NCBI GenBank assembly: GCA_014728215.1
Contig: WJLZ01000015.1
Location: forward strand, 1 to 35,293
Direction of reading: 5' to 3'
From: Chitinivibrionales bacterium
Lineage (GTDB): Bacteria; Fibrobacterota; Chitinivibrionia; Chitinivibrionales; WJKA01
DNA length: 35,293 bases
Positions 17,009 to 25,618 of this stretch are shown one piece after another. Each line of letters opens with the position of its first letter. Within the stretch, counting starts at the first letter, position 1. A program made the position numbers and the translations under genes. Below the pieces are notes generated by a model. The model ran no database searches. It was not told the DNA's origin and saw only the letters and a list, made by a program, of their open reading frames with translations.

Positions 17009-18928
17009 TTATGCATCCTCAGGTTCGAGCCGCTTACTCTCTGTTTCCCATTCCTGCAGGAGTGTATCATGCTGTTTTTGAAGGTCTTTCAGCTTTATAT
17101 CGGTTTGCGAAAGCATTGCATAATCGGTTGCATTAGTGGGATTATGGAGAATAGATTGCATTTCTTCAATCTCCTGCTCAATATTGGTAATAGCATTTTC
17201 AAGCTTTTCGACTTTTCGTTCCTGTTGCTTGCGCTCTTTCCTTCTTTGAATACGCTTCTCTTTGGAAATATCCTGGTTTCCGGAGCTGCTGCTTGAGTCG
17301 CTTTCCGCCTCATCGAGATCCTGGATAAACCCCTGTTCGATATTTGAACGGTATTCTTTTATCGAACCAGGGAAATCCCGCAGAATACCCGGCCGTATTT
17401 CGACAATTCTGTTTGCAATAAGCGAAAGAAAGTATTCATCGTGAGAGACGATAAGCAGGGTACCATTATAGGTATGTAGAGCCTTTCCCAGCGCGGCGAC
17501 CGACTGTATATCCAGATGGTTTGTAGGTTCGTCGAGAAGCAGTACGTTTCCCGGGTTGGCCAGAATCGATGCCAGCGACAATCGTGATTTTTCACCTCCG
17601 GAAAGTACTTCCACCTGCTTAGCCGCCTCCTCTTCGCTAAACATAAAAGCACCAAGGACCGACATAACTGAATTCCGGTCGTTGTTTCCCGAGACATCTG
17701 CAATCGTATCAAAGAGGTTTTTCGATGGATTCAATTGATCGAGACGGTGCTGCGAGAAATAACGGATTTCGGTGTTATGTCCATAGGTTACTCTGCCCTT
17801 TTTCAGCGGCAATTCACCGGCAACTGTCTTGAGCAATGTTGATTTTCCTGCGCCGTTCGGACCGATTATCGCTACTTTATCCCCTCGCGTGACCGTTACA
17901 TTTGCTCCGGAAAAGATTGTCTTCTCTTCATACCCGATATCAGCACTTTCCAATTTCACCGGAACAGAGCCCGATCGTGTTGCATGAGGAATAAGGATCC
18001 GAACCTCCCGAGGTCCTGCAGCGGTTTCAGCCGGCAACTCTTCCTTCAACCGTTCCAACTGTTTCATTTTTGATCGGGCCTGCGATGCCTTAGTGTTTTT
18101 TGCTTTGAATTTCTTAACGAATGTTTCTGTCTGAGCGATTTTATCCTGGATATTTTTTATGCGCCGTTCTTCGGCAAAATCAGCCTGCTCTTTCCATGCA
18201 TAAAATTGCTCGACATTTCCTTTGGCCATAAGGAGCTTCCCGGCACACAATTCGGCAGTATATTGGGTGATTCGATTGAGAAAATCTCTGTCATGGCTTA
18301 TAATCAGCATCCCGCCCTTGAATTTCCCTAAAAACTTTTCCAGCCAGATCAGGGAATCCATATCCAGATAGTTCGTGGGTTCATCGAGCATGAGAAAATC
18401 AGGATTGATAAGAAGAAGCTGGGTAAGCTGAACCCTCATCCTGAACCCGCCCGACAAGATGCGCAGGGGCTCCTGCCAGACATTCTCTTCCAAACCCAAC
18501 CCACCAAGGATTGACTTTGCCCTGGGTTCAAGCCGATGAACATCGTGCATATTAACTTTTGTCTGGATTTCATCGAGTTTCCGAAGGCTTTTTGTATACT
18601 CCGGTGAATCGTGAGAAAGATCGAGCGCGGCAATCTCTTTTTCGTATTCAAGCAGTTTTTTAAAGGGCCGAAGTGCATGGGCCAAAACGGTCACTGATTC
18701 ATCAAAAGCCATTTCCTGGGGAAGATACCCCAGACGCAGATCCGAGGGCACGGTAACCGAGCCATTGTCGGGAATCTCTTCGCCTGCAAGAATTCTCATC
18801 AGAACGGTCTTTCCTGCCCCATTCGGCCCGATTAGAGCGGTCCGATATACAGGATTGATAGCGGCTGATATCGTATCAAAGAGAATTTTGGAGCCGAACT
18901 GCTTTTCGAGGTCATTAAGAGTAATCAT
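17009..18928 (-). CDS. ABC-F family ATP-binding protein
   Basis: The 639-residue protein has two ABC ATPase domains and no membrane segments. Domain 1 has Walker A GPNGAGKT (34-41), signature LSGGFRMR and Walker B FLMLDEPTNYLD. A charged linker (RRIKNIQDKIAQTETFVKKF region, ABC-F tRNA-arm interaction motif) follows near 260. Domain 2 has GPNGAGKST, LSGGEKSRLSLA and VLLLDEPTNHLD, ending in SHDEYFL. The C-terminal 90 residues are a Lys/Glu/Gln-rich coiled coil (KRIQRRKERKQQER, then VEKLENAITNIEQEIEEMQ), as in Uup/YheS-type members. ABC-F proteins act on ribosomes or in nucleic-acid-linked roles. This one is closest in layout to the YheS/Uup groups. Nothing suggests antibiotic resistance in particular. 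Confidence 0.95.
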   Translation of the reverse strand: MITLNDLEKQFGSKILFDTISAAINPVYRTALIGPNGAGKTVLMRILAGEEIPDNGSVTVPSDLRLGYLPQEMAFDESVTVLAHALRPFKKLLEYEKEIAALDLSHDSPEYTKSLRKLDEIQTKVNMHDVHRLEPRAKSILGGLGLEENVWQEPLRILSGGFRMRVQLTQLLLINPDFLMLDEPTNYLDMDSLIWLEKFLGKFKGGMLIISHDRDFLNRITQYTAELCAGKLLMAKGNVEQFYAWKEQADFAEERRIKNIQDKIAQTETFVKKFKAKNTKASQARSKMKQLERLKEELPAETAAGPREVRILIPHATRSGSVPVKLESADIGYEEKTIFSGANVTVTRGDKVAIIGPNGAGKSTLLKTVAGELPLKKGRVTYGHNTEIRYFSQHRLDQLNPSKNLFDTIADVSGNNDRNSVMSVLGAFMFSEEEAAKQVEVLSGGEKSRLSLASILANPGNVLLLDEPTNHLDIQSVAALGKALHTYNGTLLIVSHDEYFLSLIANRIVEIRPGILRDFPGSIKEYRSNIEQGFIQDLDEAESDSSSSSGNQDISKEKRIQRRKERKQQERKVEKLENAITNIEQEIEEMQSILHNPTNATDYAMLSQTDIKLKDLQKQHDTLLQEWETESKRLEPEDA

Positions 18929-18958
18929 TACCTTAAAAATAATTATATTTAAAACTCT

Positions 18959-19333
18959 ATGGAAAACCGATTTAAGCTTGAGCTGCTATGCGAAAACAGA
19001 ATAATTGAACAGACAATTTACGGCGACGTTGATGATAATCTGTCATTACCACTGAGGCAGGAATCTGATGCCCTTCGCAAAAAAACCGCAAATCCTGATA
19101 AAGCATGTGTCCTGATCAATACGGAACATGCAGGCAAAGCCACCTCAAAAGCCCGCAGAAAATTGTATGATATACTCAAAGAACCATTCATTCATAAATT
19201 TGCCGTCTTTGGAATACGGCCCTATGTCCGGGCAATTGTTAATTTTATCATGAGCGCATCGGGATCGAAAAAAATCAGAGTATTCTCCTCACGAGAAAAA
19301 GCAATAGAGTGGTTGCTTGAAGATCAGGAATGA
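18959..19333 (+). CDS. Small SpoIIAA-like/STAS-fold protein (tentative)
   Basis: The 124-residue product has the layout of SpoIIAA-like stand-alone domains. A central strand and turn (KACVLINTEHAGKATSKAR, about 48-66) is followed by ARRKLYDILKEPFIHKFAVFG, IRPYVRAIVNFIMSASG and KKIRVFSSREKAIEWLLED. These regularly match the shape D..G....R..L..L.......K.A......R.....F.......R.F.....A..WL. The assignment is by pattern only. The gene begins 30 bases from the divergent ABC-F gene and has no obvious ribosome site. It ends about 50 bases before a convergent barrel-like gene. No signal peptide is seen. Confidence 0.6.
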   Translation: MENRFKLELLCENRIIEQTIYGDVDDNLSLPLRQESDALRKKTANPDKACVLINTEHAGKATSKARRKLYDILKEPFIHKFAVFGIRPYVRAIVNFIMSASGSKKIRVFSSREKAIEWLLEDQE

Positions 19334-19387
19334 AACGCTAATCGGCTATCAGGAATGGATGAATAACCGACTTTTCCCCTTTTCTCA

Positions 19388-20329
19388 CTAAAACGCAAAC
19401 AGAAAGCGTAGTATTGGTGCCGGTTCATTATCAGTGAAACCCTCACCGAGTTTTCTATGGTAAGGGTTTGCGGCAAGCCAGGAAAAGCCAACCGACAGTC
19501 CGATGGCAAGCTTATGCTTTTTCAGTATGAAAGGATATTTTTTGCCGATTTCACAGGCAAGCTTCTGGAACTGCAGGGTATCCAAAGCGAAATCGGTACG
19601 GATTTCAAAATTTGTGTTTTTTATCAAAGAAAATTGTTCCTCTTTAAAATCGGTACGGTCGCGGCGTAGCCCAATATAGAACAGGCTTTTTATCTCATCA
19701 TGAGCATGTAACCGGGCCCCGACCCGATAGCTCATGGCATAGCGACGGCCGATTCCTCCCTTGTCTATTTTCAGTTTTAATTCGATTTCTCCCCAGTGAT
19801 CGGGATAGATACTGTTGCTCTTGATATGATAATTACCATAACTGACCAGCAGTCCGATATTCCCCCGACCCTCAAAGCTGTTGTCGGCCCCGCCAAATCG
19901 GCCGACATGCCCGAGAAACAGAGACATCGACCAGGGCTCGGGAAAATTTATCGATGTTGTCAGTGCTTCGACAAAGTTGATATCTGCGACTGAAGCATTG
20001 TCATAGGTTTTTGGCCGGGCATATTTAATTCCCGCTCCGATAAGCTGGGCAGGATATATCCCGATTTCAACTAAAAAGGCATTTGGCTTATGCACGTTTT
20101 TAAGGAAATAGCCGTAGATTTCGGATTCATTTTGTACTGTCAACTGAGGAATTCCACTGTCGGCAAAGGCAAAATAGAGTCCGCATGAAGCGTAATAGGG
20201 ATCATTTATCTCAAGATAGAATTCATGTCGGCCCAGCGCTTTTGCAATGCCGGCTGCATACGATGAACCTTCCAGAAGTAAAACTTGAAAGGCAATGAAA
20301 GCGAAAATCCTCATTTGGTTCGGTGTCAT
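19388..20329 (-). CDS. Secreted, probable outer-membrane beta-barrel protein
   Basis: I take the ATG at 20329 (313 residues). An ATG at 20314 would give a cleaner signal peptide beginning MRIFAFIAFQVLLL, with cleavage near SSYAAG. A TTG at 20338 is also possible. None has a convincing ribosome site. The mature protein shows repeated short strands with aromatic/glycine borders (HEFYLEINDPYYASCGLYFAF, PWSMSLFLGHVGRFGGADNS, NIGLLVSYGNYHIKS). It ends ILRFLFAF, a phenylalanine-final barrel end. No specific family is recognised. Convergent with the STAS-like gene. Confidence 0.7.
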   Translation of the reverse strand: MTPNQMRIFAFIAFQVLLLEGSSYAAGIAKALGRHEFYLEINDPYYASCGLYFAFADSGIPQLTVQNESEIYGYFLKNVHKPNAFLVEIGIYPAQLIGAGIKYARPKTYDNASVADINFVEALTTSINFPEPWSMSLFLGHVGRFGGADNSFEGRGNIGLLVSYGNYHIKSNSIYPDHWGEIELKLKIDKGGIGRRYAMSYRVGARLHAHDEIKSLFYIGLRRDRTDFKEEQFSLIKNTNFEIRTDFALDTLQFQKLACEIGKKYPFILKKHKLAIGLSVGFSWLAANPYHRKLGEGFTDNEPAPILRFLFAF

Positions 20330-20478
20330 TGTATTCAATTATGCAGCAAAGGGCGTTTTTATGCAACTGAATGCGTTCAGGGATGGAGGTAGTATAGCAG
20401 TTCAAGCACCCTTGAAACCGGCCCCCTCTACGCCTCTTAAGCTACTAAACGGCCATCGTCCCCTTCTTCAAAATACTC

Positions 20479-21393
20479 TTATTTGTCGCTTTCCCGAAAC
20501 TCGCCCGGCGGTTTCCCGGTCATTCGTTTGAATATTTCCCGGAACTGCGAATAGGAGTTGAATCCGCATTCATCAGCTACCCGTACCAGCGGCAGGTCGG
20601 TGGAAAAGAGCAGTTCGATTGCATGACCGATACGAAGTGTATTGCGGTAATCGATCGGCGAAGAGCCGGTTGATTGGGAGAACGTATGTGAAAGTGTTGA
20701 CTCACTGCAATTGCACATCCCGGCGATTTCTTTTATTGTCAATTTTCGCCGGAAATTACCGCGGATATAAGAAATTGCATCAGTCAACATCCTGTTTTTC
20801 TTTACCCATCCGTTATCGATATTTTTCCTGATCCGGGAATATACTTTTTCAGCAATCAAAATGACAACCGGCAGAATGTGCGACCAGGCGCGGACTGCGG
20901 CAAATTGTGAGTCCGATTGAAATTCCTTGAGTGCGGTTTCCAGACACACCTGAGCTTTTTTTGTTCCTTCAACAACCGGAGCCATGCCGGAATGGACCGC
21001 AACAAAGGGCTGAAAAAGCAGGATGTCTCGAGAGTGCGGATCGAGAGAGAGTATTGAACCGGCATTCAGGTAAGCGAAGATAAACTGCAGCGGCGCATCG
21101 ATGACGGTCTCATGTCCATGGGGTATCATGGCATCGGTAGAGTACAGGTCGCCTTCGTTCAGAGGAAAATGCTCACCGTTCAGATACATGCATCCTCTGC
21201 CGCTGAGAATCATCCCGATCTCGAGGCCGGTATGGATATGCGGCTGTTTAAGCTTTTTCCACTTATTACGGAACCCGACTCCAAAGAACCCCTGTTCGGG
21301 ATAGTATTCCGGGATATCGGCACTTTTTGCGGTTTGCTGGTCATTATCACTAAAAATATCTGATGGCTGCCTTATTATAGCTATTTTTTGCAA
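20479..21393 (-). CDS. AraC-family transcriptional regulator with N-terminal cupin
   Basis: The 304-residue protein has an N-terminal cupin sensing domain. HIHTGLEIGMILSGRGCMYL (about 52-71) and FPLNEGDLYSTDAMIPHG (about 77-94) show its metal/sugar-binding pattern. The C-terminal DNA-binding domain has two helix-turn-helix motifs: LTIKEIAGMCNCSESTLSHTF, then LVRVADECGFNSYSQFREIFKRMTGKPPGEFR. The start seems to be a TTG at 21393, since no in-frame ATG lies near it. It is divergent from the HzsA-like gene, starting 100 bases away, so it probably controls that gene. Small-molecule ligand unknown. Confidence 0.93.
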   Translation of the reverse strand: MQKIAIIRQPSDIFSDNDQQTAKSADIPEYYPEQGFFGVGFRNKWKKLKQPHIHTGLEIGMILSGRGCMYLNGEHFPLNEGDLYSTDAMIPHGHETVIDAPLQFIFAYLNAGSILSLDPHSRDILLFQPFVAVHSGMAPVVEGTKKAQVCLETALKEFQSDSQFAAVRAWSHILPVVILIAEKVYSRIRKNIDNGWVKKNRMLTDAISYIRGNFRRKLTIKEIAGMCNCSESTLSHTFSQSTGSSPIDYRNTLRIGHAIELLFSTDLPLVRVADECGFNSYSQFREIFKRMTGKPPGEFRESDK

Positions 21394-21455
21394 TTTTCAG
21401 TCATGTTTTTGCAGGATCGAGGTAGAAAACCCGCATGTATGCTGCTACATTTATA

Positions 21456-21461
21456 TATAAT
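21456..21461 (+). promoter_or_regulatory. Perfect -10 hexamer (TATAAT) without a matching -35
   Basis: TATAAT sits 32 bases upstream of the ATG of the HzsA-like gene. No recognisable -35 lies 16-18 bases further up. A strong -10 with a poor -35 is typical of promoters that need an activator, and the divergent AraC-type gene is the obvious candidate. Confidence 0.35.
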
Positions 21462-21493
21462 GGAAATTGAGCAACCATTATCAAGGAGACGCA

Positions 21494-23786
21494 ATGCGCG
21501 GAGTTTTTTTTTGCCGGAATCTTATTACTTGTATCAACCACATGGCTGTCTGCCGTCAGCAACGAAGTTTTGGAAGACTGGGAACGGCAGCGCACCAATT
21601 TGATTGTCACCTATGGATGCGGCAACCGCAATCCGCGGCCATCATGGATGAGCGAACAGGAGTACGAGTCACAGGCATTTCACCCTGAAGCGCTGATCAA
21701 AGACAGCGACCGTGACGCCGCTGACGTTGTTTTACGGCGAACCCAAGCGCTGTTAAATGATATCAAAACGCTTCCCGGCGCACCCGACCTTTCCTCACAA
21801 GAGAGCGAACTCGACCAACTGAAAGGCCGCAACGGTTCGACCCCGATTTCGGATGCCGACGGCCGCAAACAGCTCTACGTCGACGCCTGCACCTTGCGCA
21901 GGGAAATAGCATTCAAGAACCCCTTGCTCGATTTCAATTCGCTTGTTTTCCTGAAACGTCATACCTCCACCACCAACATCCAGAAATCAACTCCCGCCAT
22001 GGGGTCTCGATCCGGGGGCGGCATTTTCCGTCTCGACAACATATTCGGCAATACACCGACGGAGACCAACCTTTTGAACAACTCACAGGTTTCCAACGGG
22101 CGACTTCAGGGACGCACACTGGAACCCGGTAATTTCCGTGGACTTGAACTTTCCTATGATGCATCGACAATGTACTTCTCCTATGCCGAATACACCCAGA
22201 CCGAAGTGAACCCCTGGAACTCCTGTAATGATGTCAATGTCAATTGCGAACCCAAATTCTTTGCCTATGACCGGGGAAAACCCTGGAACGATTCGCTTCA
22301 CCAGATAACATTCGGTATTTTCAAGGCGTCTGTTGACGGAAACGATCTTGTTCATCTGACCGATTCTCCCTTTGATGATCAGGATCCTTTTGAAATGCCC
22401 GACGGTCGGATCGGCTTTCTCTCGGGACGACGCGAATCCGCCGCACGGTGCAACGGGTATCTCCTTAACTACGGAAGCAACCTCTTTTCCATGAAATCCG
22501 ACGGCAGTGATATTATCCAACTCAGCTATCACGAAACCCATGAATGGGAACCCAGTATCGACAACAACGGCATGATTGTCTATGCACGGTGGGACTATGT
22601 CGATCGGAACGAACAGTGTGCCCATAATTTATGGACCTGTTATCCCGACGGACGGGACCCCCGGGCCTATCACGGGAATTACTGGTTTGACGGCGACCCG
22701 AAAAAGTGTATTCGCTGGCCCTCAACCGCCGAGATCACCACCAGTAACAATCGACCCTCCGGCGAACGGTATATCCGGGCGATTCCGGGATCGAATAAAT
22801 ATCTTGTCACCGCCGTCTACCATGATGAAGGTCTGTGGGGGAGTCTCATGATCGCCGACCTGAGTATTCCCGACGACGGCATGATGTCACAGTTGAAAAG
22901 AGTTACACCCGATTGTGTTCCCCTTTCCAATCAATATCTGTCTTATCTGGGAAATTGCGCCTCACCGATGCCCGAGGCTGCTTATGGTACTCCCTGGCCG
23001 TTGAACGAAAACTACTATATCTGTGCCTATGCACAATATCCCATGGATTACACCCAGAACAGCTATAGCAAGATTTACAATTGCCGTCCAGGCCTCTATC
23101 TTGTCGACTGTTTCGGCAATAAAGAGCTTCTCTTTGAAGACCCGGATTTTCCCTGTATCGATCCAATCCCCCTGAAGTCCCGCCCCAGACCACCGGCAAT
23201 CGCCTCCCGGACCTATCAGGGTGAACGTGCGGAAATGGCCGATCATAAACGGGCCACAATCAGTATTGTTAATGTATACGAATCGGATTTTGAATGGCTG
23301 GCGGATGTAAATATTACTCACCTGCGGATTACCCAACTTGTACCCTGGGATAAAAAAACCGGCAATGACTTTGCCCAGCCCGACCATATCGGTTATCCGA
23401 AATTCTGCACCCCCCGAATGGTTTTGGGAACCGTCCCGGTCGAAGAGGATGGAAGCGTTTATTTCGAAGCACCGGTGGGACGAGCGATCTTTTTCCAGGC
23501 CCTCAACGAGGATGGTTTGGCCGTGCAGTCGATGCGCTCATGTACCTTTGTTCATCCGGGCGAACAGCTCTCCTGTTCAGGCTGCCATGAAGACAAATGG
23601 AAAGCCATTCCCCCTCCGGCACAGACGCCTCGAGCTTTTCAACGCCCCCCCTCCAGCATAACTCCCGATGTCGACGGCTCCTGTCCGGTCTCCTTTCCAC
23701 GTCTGGTGCAACCCGTTCTCGACAGCAAGTGCCAACCCTGTCACGAAAAGGAATCCGCCGCTCCCGACCTGAGCAGTGAATTGTAA
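21494..23786 (+). pseudogene. HzsA-like c-type cytochrome / beta-propeller protein gene, frameshifted in signal peptide and 3'-truncated
   Basis: The long frame (21570-23786) carries a TolB-like propeller region (FEMPDGRIGFLSGRRES, HEWEPSIDNNGMIVYARWDY) and MVLGTVPVEEDGSVYFEAPV. It ends with haem motifs CSGCH (residue about 694) and CQPCH (about 746, numbered after repair). This matches the hydrazine synthase alpha middle-domain family found in many non-anammox bacteria, where function is unknown. AAGGAG and an ATG at 21494 lie upstream, but nine T at 21504-21512 put the signal peptide out of frame. With eight T it reads MRGVFFAGILLLVSTTW and joins the long frame (763 residues). The protein ends 13 residues after the second haem motif, where relatives usually continue. 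The cause may be phase variation, decay or sequencing error. Confidence 0.75.
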
Positions 23787-24295
23787 TCGACTTCAATATA
23801 ACCGGTTCCGTCAAAATGGTACGCGCTGCTGTCGGCTCCAAACCGGTCTTCCGCAAGTGTTGCGCCGTCTATTACCGTCCCGTGAAGGTTGTTACCGCTG
23901 TAGTCATCGGCGTCTCCGCTGAAAGGATAAAAGGCGACCGTTGATGGATGCAGTATTACATCGATAATTCTGGACTGTGTTGCGGTATTGCCGGCATTAT
24001 CGGTGATCGAATAGGTGATTGTATATCTTCCCGGTCTCAGCTCATTGGGTTCTCCTGAAATAACTACGTTCGAAGAAATATTGCCGTCTTTCTCATCTAT
24101 GGCAGTGTACCCCGGTTCATCCCAGGGTACCCCGATAAGGAGCGTGTCGTCACCTTCAGTGAGTGTCAGCACCGGAGGGGTCGTATCTGTAGACGGAGGA
24201 GCAACGGATGGTTCGCTTGAACAGCCGTGGAGTGCCGCAAATGCGGCGAATCCTGCAAGCAGGATTTGTTTCGTGTACCGGTTGAGTTTTTTCAT
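23741..24295 (-). pseudogene. Lipoprotein with Ig-like (DUF5011) domain and truncated LamG domain
   Basis: From the ATG at 24295 (GAGGG ribosome site) the product has 184 residues. A lipoprotein signal peptide ends in the lipobox ALHGC. A DUF5011-type domain follows: DTTPPVLTLTEGDDTLL, DEPGYTAIDEKDGNIS, then GRYTITYSITDNAGNTAT. Then a LamG/concanavalin-like domain begins: VAFYPFSGDADDYSGNNLHG, AYHFDGTGYIEVDYNSLL. It stops after about 50 residues, although such domains run 150 or more. The frame ends inside the 3' end of the HzsA-like gene, with 46 bases of opposite-strand overlap. Both genes seem cut at the same place. The N-terminal part could still be made as a surface lipoprotein. Confidence 0.7.
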
Positions 24296-24403
24296 AAACC
24301 CTCGTCCATGTTTGATCTGTGTCGTGCAATAAATGATACCATTTTGCCAGTTCATGTACTAAATAATATTTTTTCTAATTGCTGGCAATACTTTCGACAT
24401 AAT

Positions 24404-24419
24404 CGGACATTCATGTCCG
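24404..24419. promoter_or_regulatory. Palindrome, possible operator
   Basis: CGGACAT, two bases, ATGTCCG: perfect 7-base arms in the gap between the divergent lipoprotein and aldo/keto reductase-like genes. The symmetry and position fit a dimeric regulator's site, but no regulator is tied to it. Confidence 0.35.
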
Positions 24420-24499
24420 GTGCCCGTTCTCGAGTTTATATTTGCTGGGCTTGAGTCCTGGTTTGAATGTTTTTCAAATTTAACGAGGTCGCCACAAAG

Positions 24500-25423
24500 A
24501 TGAGATATACATCACCGTTTCCGGAACTTAGCCGTCTTATTTTAGGAACTCAGGGGCTGGGCTGCTCCTTTGACAGCACCGCCGATTCAGTTGCGCTTGC
24601 GCGGGCAGCAATGGATGCCGGTCTGGCATTTCATACCAGCCATATGTACAATCATGGCCAGGCGTTAAATATCCTCAAGCTTGCTTTCCGTGAGGATCCT
24701 TCGAACATACCACCAGTGATGGGCAAGGTCTACTGCTATAATGCAACGCAGATTCGTTTTGATGTCGAAGAAATGCTTGAACGGCTCCATATCGACCAAT
24801 TGACTATTGGTCAGCTCGCAAAAAACGACCACCGCCATCGGGAGATTGTCGATGATATTCTCTCGCAGGGTCCCATGTTCGAAATGCTCTGTGCACTCAG
24901 GGAAAAAGGTATGGTCGGCCACTGGACATTCGAGATTTTTCAGAAGTTTTCTCATGATGCGTTCAAGGCTATCGACAATGACCTTTTCAGCTCCGCCGCT
25001 TTCTATTTCAATGCGCTGGAACGGGAAACCGACATCCCCACCTGGGAGCAAATCAAACAAAAAAATATGCCGATCATCGCAGTCCGCGGACTTTCGGGAG
25101 GACTCGTTGAACCGTCAAATGAACATCTGGCCGGCAAACCCGGAAAACCGGCCGAGATAATCGATCGGCGAAAGGAGCTTACGAGGTTGTTTGAAAAGTC
25201 CGGCTGTTCGAGCTGGTCCGAATTTTCCATCCGCTATCTGCATAGTGTCTCCAATGTCCAATCCATCGTTATCGGCACATCGAAACAGAAACGCCTTCAG
25301 GAAAACATTGCCCTCACCAACAATGCAAAACCTCTGGATCGGGATATTGTATCCGGAATCGACAAGCTCCAGAATACCTGGGCAGCCGGGCGGACATTCG
25401 ATCCCAACAGTCCCTATGTCTAA
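24500..25423 (+). CDS. Aldo/keto reductase-fold protein with altered catalytic residues
   Basis: From the ATG at 24500 the product has 307 residues; an upstream start at 24467 would add 11. The fold markers are LSRLILGTQGLGCSF, AMDAGLAFHTSHMYNHGQ, VEEMLERLHIDQLTIGQL and, at the end, SVSNVQSIVIGTSKQKRLQENI. In normal family members the catalytic residues are Asp (in F-D-T-A), Tyr, Lys and His. Here the Asp position is His (F-H-T-S), Tyr is kept (M-Y-N), Lys is kept (MGKV) and the His position appears to be Ala (GQLA). It may be a non-redox or differently acting member. A terminator-like hairpin follows at 25475. Neighbouring cysteine synthase starts about 200 bases on. Confidence 0.8.
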   Translation: MRYTSPFPELSRLILGTQGLGCSFDSTADSVALARAAMDAGLAFHTSHMYNHGQALNILKLAFREDPSNIPPVMGKVYCYNATQIRFDVEEMLERLHIDQLTIGQLAKNDHRHREIVDDILSQGPMFEMLCALREKGMVGHWTFEIFQKFSHDAFKAIDNDLFSSAAFYFNALERETDIPTWEQIKQKNMPIIAVRGLSGGLVEPSNEHLAGKPGKPAEIIDRRKELTRLFEKSGCSSWSEFSIRYLHSVSNVQSIVIGTSKQKRLQENIALTNNAKPLDRDIVSGIDKLQNTWAAGRTFDPNSPYV

Positions 25424-25474
25424 ATAGTAACTGACCAGAAAAGGTTTTCTGAACAAGGTACTGATTACATATCC

Positions 25475-25507
25475 GCTACTGCTTAGGCCGGCAGCAGCTT
25501 ATTTTTT
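25475..25507 (+). terminator. Probable intrinsic terminator of the aldo/keto reductase-like gene
   Basis: GCTACTGC and GCAGCAGC pair in seven of eight positions around an 8-base loop. The stem is followed by TTATTTTTT. It lies about 50 bases past the stop codon at 25423. Confidence 0.45.
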
Positions 25508-25618
25508 ATTCCTTAAACTAATAAACTAGCTCCGTCCCCAACTTTTTGAAAGCAGCAAATATATTTTAATACAAACAGTTTCAGCCCAGTAATCTTAACC
25601 CGGATCAGTAATACAATT

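Noticed and set aside
22083-22625. 180-codon minus-strand open frame
   Set aside because: It lies opposite the HzsA-like gene, whose propeller motifs make the plus strand the coding one.
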